Assembly: GCA_002270565.1 (NCBI GenBank)
Contig: NQMI01000027.1
Span: forward strand, 328,988 to 392,987
Reading direction: 5' to 3'
DNA length: 64,000 nucleotides
From: Stenocarpella maydis
Taxonomy: Eukaryota; Ascomycota; Sordariomycetes; Diaporthales; Diaporthaceae
The notes under the pieces: generated by a model
Database searches by the model: none
The model's input: only the letters and a program-made list of their open reading frames with translations
Told to the model about the DNA's origin: nothing
Shown: in pieces, positions 49,537 to 59,225 of the stretch
Layout: the number at the start of each line of letters is the position of its first letter
Numbering within the stretch: position 1 is the first letter of the stretch
Made by a program: the position numbers and the translations under genes

Positions 49537-51417
49537 ATGTCTCTTCTCAAGGCGCTTGCGGCGGTACTCATCCTAGTCTGGGTTATCTATCACGTCCTTG
49601 TATTCCCTATTTTTCTCAGTCCATTGTCAAAAGTACCGTCTCTACACTGGTCCTCGAAGTTCAGTCGCATTCATTCTTTGTTGGCAAGATACAAGGGGTC
49701 CGAACTATCAAGTCTTGTTGAAGCCCACAAGAAGTATGGGCCGGTTATCCAACTTGGCCCCAAAGATCTCAGTGTGAACTGCTATCAAGATGGTGTCCTC
49801 AAGATATATGACGCTGGATTCGGGAAGCCACCAGCTTGGTATTCGATGTTCAACTATTTCGGGTGAGTACATTTTTCACCGATTCCGCCAGAACCCTTTC
49901 GTCGAACCGGGTCCAACCATGAGTTGCACGGTGTTGACAGCCTCTAAAGTTTTGTACTCTGTAGAAACACCAATGCATTCACCAGTCTCACGAGGCGCGA
50001 ACATGGGATGCGGAGGCGGAGGACGGCAGGACTGTACTCCAAGGCCTCTCTCTTGAGATCCCACCACATGTACCACGTCAGTCACACGATCATGCACACC
50101 CGCCTTTTGCCAAGACTCAAGACGGCTGCCGCGGGAGACGCTGAAGTAGATGCGCTCGAGCTCATATACTGTCTCTGTGCAGACTATCTCAGCTCGTTTC
50201 TCTTCGGTCTCTGCAACGGTACGGATTATTTGTCCGCGAACAAGGGCGTTATTGACGAGTGGCGCTTTCATTATGAAAACCTCAGCTGCCGTGAGACCTT
50301 CTTCCGCCAAGAACTGCCTGGTCTATTCAAGGCTTGCAGTATGCTAGGTATCAATTTGATGCCCACATCCTACTATAATGCTAAGGCCTTCCTTGAGCGA
50401 TGGGTGGCAGAGATGGCCTCTAAAGCAGATCAAGCCATCCGTCGAAGAAAGGCTACAGGTGAGGTGGTGGATCACGTGGACCAGCCAGTCGTCTATGAGG
50501 CTACCAAGGATGCCGTGGAAAAGGACTCTGCTCATCTGGACGTTGAATCACGGAGAAAGGAGGTCGCCAGCGAGATGTTTGACCACATCTGTGCGTATGG
50601 TCCCCAAGATACATCGTGGTTGCAAAACTTGGAGTCTCCGCTGACAACTGCTTCTAGCTGCTTCACGAGAAGTACTGGGTATAAATATCTTCGATTCAAA
50701 GTTTCTATATGCATTACTGACATTTACAGGTCTTGTTCTTGGGTATACCTTCTGGTATCTAGCCAAGAGCCCTCGAATCCAAGACTGTATCCGCCAAGAA
50801 CTCTCATCAGCTGGCATTTGTATGGACGTGATGGGGAACGCAGAGCCGCAAGATCCCACCCACCCTGCATCAACTCTGTGGAAACTTCCTTACCTTAATG
50901 CGGTGATTCACGAATCCCTTCGCATGAGACCGACTAGCACTCTCCTCCCGCGCCTCACACCTCCAGACCGCTCTGTATCCATAGCGGGTCATGACATTCC
51001 TCCAGCCACACGAGTCAACACTTTCCAGTGGTTTGTGCACCGGGATCCCCAAAAATGGGACCGTGTCGACGAGTTTCTCCCAGAGAGGTGGTTAGGCCGA
51101 GATGCCAAAAACAGCCGCCGAGAAGACGTCTTGTGGCCGTTCGCAAGTGGGCCACGGATGTGTCTAGGTACCAACTGGACTTACTATGGTTAGTCCACTC
51201 TTCATTCGGCTGTTTACACCATATGATTCCTTGTATGACTCGCATCAAAAACACTTACATGTTCTCACCCCTTCTTATATTAGCCATGGGGCACGTCATT
51301 GCTAGCGTTGTCTCTTCTTTCAAGCTGGAAGCAGGATCTCGGCGCAACACCAACTGCTGGCCCGGTTCCCCTGAAGACTATCTTCCAATGAAGGTCCAGT
51401 TAGTTCAAGGCCCTTAG
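49537..51417 (+). CDS. Cytochrome P450 B with a 21-nt micro-exon
   Basis: Exons 49537-49862, 49965-50590, 50658-50678, 50730-51188, 51284-51417 give 521 aa, normal for the family. The N-terminal anchor is LLKALAAVLILVWVIYHVLVF. ExxR is E386-SL-R389, the helper motif is PERW, and the heme loop is FASGPRMCLG with Cys469. Exon 3 has only seven codons' worth of sequence and encodes helix I as S318-A-S-R-E322-V, so the usual A/G-G-x-D/E-T is replaced by SASREV with no Thr after the acid. All four junctions keep phase. It is ER-anchored. The family is a fungal class E P450 seen in biosynthetic clusters; it probably hydroxylates or desaturates the product. It is divergent from the DAAO-like gene. 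Confidence 0.9.
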
Positions 51418-52375
51418 GTAGGGTTTGGAACTATAGGGATATTATTTAACGTACAGACAAATGCAGCAGAAAGAGGTTGGTTGTTCCTGTTGGAAGAGAC
51501 GCTGCCGAACTGCAGGAAAAGAAAAGGTGATGGTTAATTAAAGACGACATTAAATCGTTCTTAGGTCCACGAGAAATCCATGAGTTAAGAAGCCAAGATA
51601 TTTGATATTTTGTGGCTCAATTCATAGTAAGAATGGGATACGCCTTGGCCCCACGAATGTCATAGTTGGCTGGTCACTAGAAGATATTTCAGACTCGTAG
51701 CAAGCTCATTGGCGCACGTATCTGTGAATAGTTAGTTGATCTTTGAATTAGGTCTTGAAATTTTCCCGTTTCCAGAGAGAACATTTCTAATGAAATGAAA
51801 TCTTCTTCGCTCTGTAACTTGTTTCAACGGGGGCTCGAAGTTATATTCACATTCTTCTTCAAAGCCTAAGAGGCCCAACCTTCTGGTCTTTTTAACTTAC
51901 CCCAATTATGAAAACCATACCGGCATGTTTGTTTAGGTGCATTAGTTAGCTGTGTCATGCGTAGTTCTGATACAAAGCAAGTTTAATACAAAAAGCTATA
52001 ATCAACGGACCCAGTGATAGTAGATTAGAGATTTCGGGTGTGTATGGTTTCCTTATGGTACGCAACGGCTATACCATCATGTAGGCGAACAGCTCATTAA
52101 CAGCGGAGGAGTCTTTGTGCAGTCGTAGCGAATTACGGAGGCGATTCGACAAGCCGAAAAATAACCAAGCCAGAAAAAAGGCTACGCGTCAAAGCAATCT
52201 AGCCAAAATTACAAGCGGTTCAATTCCTCTCTCCCAAATTCTTGTCTTCGTTGTCAATGCTACTTTTGATTCCCGTGCTGGTAGTGTTCGGTAAGTTGAA
52301 TCCAGCCTCATTCCAAACCGATCCATCTACCTATTTAACTTGCTGGGAGATGACGAACACGTATGTCTAACTTTG
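51418..52375. other. Intergenic, 958 bp
   Basis: Between the convergent 3' ends of P450-B and the ATP-grasp gene. AT-rich; no gene or repeat seen. Confidence 0.5.
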
Positions 52376-54634
52376 CTAGGGTTCAATTTTCCAATCAATA
52401 TCTTCTCGCACACATAAAAGCTTTTCAAGAAGGTCACGCCGGCCCCGCCTGGAGCACATCATGGCGAACCCCAACCACGGTAGTCTCAACTTCTCTGGCT
52501 CCGGGACCACGTCACCGGTCTTGAAGAAAGAGCGCAGCTCGATGATACTCGCAGCAGTATGTGGGGCTTGACGTGAAATTTCGTTGATGTCCATGTGAGA
52601 GAGCATTCGTCCGGCCGCATGGATGGGCAAGGGCATGGTGCCGCAGTGAAATTGGGGGCCTTTTGCAAAGTTTCGGGCAAGGCTACGGAAACGGGCCTCA
52701 TCACTGATCACCTGCATGAGATACAAGGCGTAATAATCAACGCCGTTGGCGTAAGCTGACCCAGTGGAGTCCGACTGGCCTGGCGGCCGAGGGTTGACCT
52801 CCAGCAGGAAAGACGCTGCTTGTCTGCTTTCGGAAGATGGTAGGCGAGGACAGAGGTCAGAGATCCCGAATGAGTCTTTGCGCCATTCAACGGCTGAATT
52901 GTGGACTTTTGCCTCGACATGCACGACACCAGTGTGGATGCCAAGGTCGAGGACGATACGGAGCAGCTCGGTTCGGAGCATGTCCAATTCTTGCAGGGGT
53001 AAACCGGAGGGCCACACAGAGCCGGTCTCGACGAAGCTCTCGGTCTTGCTCGAGCCTGGCCCGGCCTCGTCCCCGGCGCACGGGAAGTTGTCGACGACCT
53101 CGGAGAATAGCAACTCCCCATGCCAGAGAACAAAGTTCACATCGACCTCGGGCCCCTCACAATAAGTCTCCACGAGGACTCTGCTGTCAGCCTCCAGTGA
53201 GCCGAACACATTGGTGTGGCGGTTCCGGGTGGATTCAAAGGCGTGCCGCACTGCGGCAAGCAGCTCGCTCTCGTCCGCTACCTTGGAGACACCGTAGGAC
53301 CCATCGCTGTGGGTCGGTTTCACGATCAAGGGGTACTGCAGGTTGTGGCCGTCTCCCTGCAGCCTCGAGTGGAGCTCATCCACACTCGAGACTACCATCA
53401 TGAATGCGGTCTTCTGCATCTGTCTCGTATCGAATTTGTTGGTCGCTTTTCTGAAAGCCTCGGAGGCTACCGTGGGCAGGCCTAGGATCTCTGCCGCTTG
53501 CGCCACTCCTGCATGCAGGGCATCCATCGTGCTGAAGATCCCGTCAACGTGATACGGGAGGGCCCGGACAGCCCCGACAACACGGTCGGTGAGTGTGTCG
53601 AAAGTAAAGCCAGAGAAAGGCACGAAATGCTCTCGGAGGGTTTTCCCCGGTCCTTCTGGGTCTTCCATCCAGTGCCCTGGTCTGTCCATTACCACAATGG
53701 ACACGCCACAGCCCTTGGAAGCCTGGTAGAAGCGCTCGCATTCCTGAGGTGCTCTTTTCTCTCCAACAACCACGACCCGTTTGGGCTCGACAGGTTCTGG
53801 AACCACCCACGGCCACGCCAGTCGCTGAGCCATCTCGTCATCCAGCAATCTTGTCAAGACATCTGGCGGCAACGCCATTCCCAAGTCAAGGTCCGCTGCC
53901 TGGACAACCCCGGCACTGGCCTGTAAGAGACATGCTAAACGGCGGCCCAGGTGTTGGTCAGATGCTCCGGCTGGCTCGCCGCCGCAAGACTGGCCGGGGC
54001 AGACAAAACTTTCAGCCACGGCGGATAATTTGCAAAACCGCATCCGTTCCTCGATCCAGTCGCCACGTACAATATAGCCAGGTCGCACTGGTAGGACGAA
54101 CTTGAGCAGCACAGTCTGGCCGAGCACAGCCTGCCTAATGACCTGCCGGATGTAGCCCAGTGCGCCACATGCTGTCAGACGGATAACGCCGGTCGTCCCA
54201 CCCATCCTGTCCTCTGACGTCGTATCGGCGTAGATCAGGCTGACGCTGGGCCCACCCGAGTCGGAGGAGTTGTGTATTTGCCGCTGCTGCAGTACCGGAC
54301 TTTCGATGCACACAAATGTCAGGACCACGTCCAGAATATTCCAAGCGCCGTTGTCAACGGGCTTGGTTGTCCAAGCCAGTCTGGCGTGAGCTGCGTTGTC
54401 TTGTCGTCAGTATTATGTCTGTCTGGATCCATCACATACGTGAGTCTGTAGCATGCGGCCCCATATGATGAACGAACCTCCGTTTGATGACCTCAGGTCC
54501 AAGTGATGCATGCTCTTGTCTTTAGCGGATGGCCAACTCACCGCCTCTTGCCCTCTCGAAGGATTTAGTATAGCCATGTTGGAGGATGAAGCGACATTTG
54601 CGTAGCATGCCGCACCATCCATCCTGCGGTCCAC
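52376..54634 (-). CDS. ATP-grasp ligase (carboxylate-amine/thiol ligase type)
   Basis: A large exon 54390-52376 carries almost all of it. A first exon 54634-54436, joined by a 45-nt intron (GTGATG donor, CTGAC branch site), gives 737 aa in frame; this junction and start are tentative, and an internal Met (~residue 20) is an alternative. The N-terminal half has an extended region then a Rossmann-like pre-ATP-grasp domain starting at RVVVVGEKRAP. The ATP-grasp fold follows: LPTVASEAFRKATNKFDTRQ, then YPLIVKPTHSDGSYGVSKV (ATP-binding Lys and small loop), and ASFLLEVNPRPPGQSD with the metal-binding Glu and Asn. The family activates a carboxylate as acyl phosphate and joins it to an amine. The layout resembles carnosine-synthase-like proteins. 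In this cluster it could couple the polyketide and peptide parts or add an amino acid. It is divergent from the regulator gene. Confidence 0.85.
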
Positions 54635-56357
54635 ACGAGTTTTATCCTGCTACTTTGGCTCAGTGCTGATTAGCCTCCGGAGTAAGCCCGGAACTCGCTT
54701 TGTACTCTAAGCGTCAACACCTTCCAGCATAGGACTATACGAACTCCGGCTGGACAACATGGAAAGACTGTCTATTACGGTAGATTGGGAAAGTCTTTAA
54801 CGCTGGGGCAGATACTTCATCAATTGTTCTATGAGCCAAATAGCTCCCCGGGAGGTGTGTTTGTACCTATGTAAAGTCGCAACTTTTCGCAGAGATCAAC
54901 TGCTTTTCCTGCCTTCCGCCGCACAGTCATTCAGTCTGTGGTGAAGGAACATACTCTCGTGCTTAGTGACCATATTACTCGGGCGATAGGCCAAATATCA
55001 AACGCTGGCGACTATGGGAAGCATGCATGGAGTGTCAGGTTGCCGGGCAGCCAAAATACCCGGGCTGCTGGTCGTCCATGACCCCAACATGGCGGCCCCT
55101 GTAGCTATCGCAACTGCTCGAAGGCTTTGACAGCTACTTGGAGTTGCTTTCGGCGACTAGGGATAGATCTGTCGAAAGTTACATGTCCAAGTGAATCTCA
55201 GCATTGGCATTGTTGGAATACTGGCTGGCAAGGTAATACCTCGTCCGGAGTTCAGTTTTGTCTTCAACTAGGCCTGCCCCACTCAGTCGCAGGAGACTTC
55301 TGCAACCTACCTCATCCCCCGTACCAATCCTATGCTAGCCTCAATGTCAGGCTACTGACAAGCTTCCTGCGGAATATAACAGGTAATCCGCGGCTTGGTC
55401 GACATGTCTAGTTCTTCGCTTATTTTCGTTGATTGGTCGGCCGAGGCTGGGCACATACCGGGAAGGGCAACTGATTATCAGTCTGCTACTGCACAGCTCC
55501 TGCATTCTGCCACTGCCACCTGGTGGCGCAATGATGCAATCAATGCTTTTCGCTTATTATGAGGCTGCGTCGACATCAGCTTTGGCGGCTTTTGGTCGAA
55601 ACTCAGAAGCGTGATGGCGTTTACAGGCCAGTGTGCGCGTATGGCTTCTACACCGATCAGGCCCATCAACCACATGAGATTACCCAGGTATATTAATCCA
55701 CGATCATACTTATAAAATTCGACTCGCGCTGACTGAGGAGTCTCCTGCCTACGACAGGATCCATCGATGTACAAGTCTAGTGCTTTGTGGAGCTCGGCAA
55801 GGCGGCCTACTCAGGTTGCCAAGACGCTGCTTGGACAAAGCTTAGTGAGCTTAGTGAGAGGTCATTTTCCCAGGTGCCACCTTTGGCGCCTTAACCTTCC
55901 TTCCAAGGTTGTTGCATGCTTCTCAAGGCCAGTGTAGGGAATGCTTCTGGAGATGTTAAAGGTGGGACAATACGAATATTGATACTAAAACAAGTTATAA
56001 AAGTACGCGGGAACTTGACCCCAAAGGGATAGTTATGTCAAGCCCCAGTGCGGATGCAGTTAAACACGGATTTGATGGGTTGTTTTAAGATAATTCCAGA
56101 TAAAGTATAGCGCCCTCGAACTAGGTTGCTTGTATACGCCACGACGTCCTCGTTTGCTAAACGCCCAAAATGCATCTACAAGTCCATAATTCTGACGAGA
56201 TACGTCCTGGTCCCTCCCCAACAGCCATGCGAGCGGCTTCCGAGGCACTCATCAGCAACGAGACTGGCGGGCCCACCGAGCCACCAACAACCATGTGAGC
56301 AAGACGGGAGGAAAGACCCCGGGGGCTCTACCCCGGCTTGGAGATGCACGATGGCTG
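54635..56357. other. Divergent region, ATP-grasp / Zn2Cys6 regulator
   Basis: 1.7 kb with no supported gene. TCGGCCGA lies at 55437-55444, similar to the motif before P450-A and the SDR. It may include a leader exon of the regulator. Confidence 0.45.
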
Positions 56358-58679
56358 ATGAAGGCGTTCAGAGGCATCAACAGACGCAACGGGAAGCAAA
56401 GATCATGCGAACCGTGCCGCAAGATCAAGACACGATGTGATCATCGCGTCCCAGTTTGCAGGCGGTGTCAAGTCAGGGGGGTGACGGACCAGTGTTTCTA
56501 CCATCCGGCCCCGCTCACTCGACAACGGTCACCATCACGACCAGCGTCACAAGACCAGTCACGGGGCAACAGCCTGAAGTCTTCGCCAGCTGTAACTCAA
56601 GCAACAGCGCCAGCGATGACCCGAACTGGCCGCCATGGAAGCCACACAAACAGTATCAGCACCGACTCAGCGCCGGCATCTTCCTCAACGGCAACAACAC
56701 TTGTCGGACAATCTGGCTCGGCATTCCTCCCATTATGGCCAAGTCTAGCCTCAGTTGCGCATACGGCTTCCACCAAGCCCTCATCAGAATTGCAAGCAAA
56801 GACTGCGGAGCCAGTTGATGAAATCCAAGTTTCCGAGGTCCTCAAGCGGCTGGCTGAAACAGACATGGTCATAGTCCTGGTCAAGCGCTGGTACGACGTC
56901 AGCCAGATGTGCATCTTGCCACCGCAGTTCATCCACGAGGCCTTGTTGTCCCTCCAGCCTGCCGCAAGCCGTCTGAACCTCCTCGGGCCCAACACGCCGC
57001 ACGATGTTCTCTACTCAACGCTGAGGCCCTTCGCTGTCCTGTCCGATACCACTGCTTCTGACTTCCCCAGACTTTTCACCGGCGCAAACCTGCGCTTAGA
57101 AGCAATCGGTCTGCTCCTAACAACGGCTGGTCTAGCTGCCTTGAAACTTCCAAACAGTGACCCAGTCTATGTCCAGCACCCATTCAATAGGGCCGAACGT
57201 GAAACATTTTCTGCAAACATGTTATCAGCCAGTAACACGTGTTTATCCATTTGTGACAAGTACTTCATCCTTAATGATGTGGTGACCTGGCTTAGGGCGG
57301 AGAACCTATCTCTCATGTCCAACGTGTTTGGTACCAACAGTGAGTGGCCATGATTTACGCCACGCTGCGCTTTCAAATATTGACTCTGTTTCTAGGCCAA
57401 CGAACATGGCAGCGCTCTGGCCAACTGTTCAACGACATATTTGCCTTGAACATGCACCGCGAGCCAGAAGACGGGCAAAGATGCCCGCTCTTTCTTGAGC
57501 AGATACGGTCGCGCGTATTCGCATCCGCATACCGAGTCGACAAGGCGATTTCAACAGTGTATGAGAGACCTCCTCGGCTGCCTCAGCATTACTGTAACAG
57601 GCAACTGCCGTCGCACTTGCGTAACGACAGCCTCACCGCACCCGACCATGCTCTCGTGTCCGCCATTGACTCTCTCGATGAGGATGGCTGGAGTTTGCAA
57701 CCACACTTTCACCCTACCACTTGGCTGAGGGCTCGTTACATCCTCTCCACATTCCGAGAGCAGGTCTTGAACGTACAGCTTGGGTTTGGGGACTCCAACA
57801 CCAATGACACCTTGCTCAGGTACGACCTGTCCTCAACATACCTCATGCAGATACTGACCCTGATTTATGTGGTAGAAAAGTATCTCAAGAAGTCCACAAC
57901 GCGTGGAACCGGTTCCCCGCGTATGTCCACTATGATGCGGGTTGCTGGGATACAAACCCTGACCCCAATATATGTTTCATGCTCGTGGTCGTGTATCTTG
58001 ATTACCTCGATCTGCTCTTTGTTATTGAGAAAACCTTGTATATTCAGTGCCACCATGGCGATTCCGCCCTGTGTCAGGCGGCTGCATCAGTCCTTTCTAC
58101 CACGAGAAGTGCCTCACGACATCTTTCAAGGAGCTCCGGTGCATACGCCGATTATGTTTGGATTGTAAGACGCCCAATCCCGGTTATGCGCCGAGACATC
58201 AACCTAAAACTGTTGCTGACATATGATAGTTGCTTTTCCATGGGCTTCCCAGTGCAACGGTACTCGCCGTGGCATTGAAAAAGTCAGCGGGTCTCGGTGC
58301 TAATGCCATGCACCCGCTATCATGGCAGGAGATATACAGGCAGCTGAGCGCACTAGCTTCAGATCTGGACGCCATAGCCGATCAAGGCGATGAAGCTGAC
58401 TCGCCGTTGAGGAAAGGCAGTAAGATTCTGTTGGATACTCTTGACGAGGCCTTGAACATTCGGATAGGGGCACCTGCTGCTCCACTGACAGCACTGTCTG
58501 CGCCTTCGCCTACTGCCGTTCTCTCGGCATCTGAACCGGTTGACAACTTCGACTTTTTAGACGTGGACGAGGGCACTTTCGGTGATGTGATTGATTGCTT
58601 TGGTTCGGGGGAAGTCGCAGGCTTAGACTTTACTTCCCTGGGTCCTGGAGGCATTTGGGGTTCGTCAGCTGCATTGTGA
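56358..58679 (+). CDS. Zn2Cys6 transcription factor, likely pathway regulator
   Basis: Exons 56358-57339, 57396-57828, 57876-58164, 58230-58679 give 717 aa. The first in-frame ATG at 56358 places Met close before the zinc cluster; no earlier ATG shares the frame, though an upstream exon is possible. The Zn2Cys6 motif is SCEPCRKIKTRCDHRVPVCRRC plus a later Cys (C-x2-C-x6-C-x6-C-x2-C-x8-C). The middle homology region begins near LPPQFIHEALLSLQ and includes WQRSGQLFNDIFALNMHRE and RSRVFASAYRVDKAIS. The intron 2 donor (GTCCTC) is weak, but joining there restores EVHNAWNRFPAYVHYDAGCW. The C-terminus is acidic (VDNFDFLDVDEGTFGD), plausibly activating. It acts in the nucleus. Sitting inside the cluster, it is the best candidate for pathway-specific activation of these genes. 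Confidence 0.87.
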
Positions 58680-59225
58680 AACACGCGACGGGTTGCACGG
58701 AACGCCGATGGCGGAAAGAAGCATACCTGGAGGAAATAAAGTCATCCCAGATGATCAGAGCACTAGAGCTGCAAATCTGAGCAGTTGAGTGTACTTTCAA
58801 TGCTTGAGGAAGATATGAGGCCAATTGCAAAGGTTGGAGGCAGATATAAGAACAACTTCCATGGAGAGAATCTAGACCAGCTCACATGGCACAGCTTCTC
58901 CAAGATCTTCCCACCTTCTCCATCGCCGAGATACTCCGGAGTCTTGCTTGGCGTATGTGCACGTCACCCGGATATGAGACCCCGGCGCTTGCCGTTGACA
59001 TCGAACAAATGGAAAAGCTCAAAGGTGGTCTGCAGGCAGAGGGGAAGGACACTTAGATAAACGGAACTCGATGCCTCACCAACTCCGAACACCGGGAAAA
59101 AAGCACAATGAGACCCAACTACACTTTGGTATAAATCGTGCGGGGAGATCCGCAGCCGCCATGCGCCTCGAAACCCCCATGCCCGTATTACGAACCAGAG
59201 TGTATCCAAAGTTTTACACCCCACA
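58680..59225. other. Intergenic and S9 hydrolase promoter
   Basis: 546 bp with no gene. It contains the TATA-like element at 59130-59136. Confidence 0.5.
59130..59136 (+). promoter_or_regulatory. TATA-like box before the S9 hydrolase
   Basis: TATAAAT about 90 bp upstream of the ATG at 59226, a plausible core promoter position; not otherwise supported. Confidence 0.4.
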
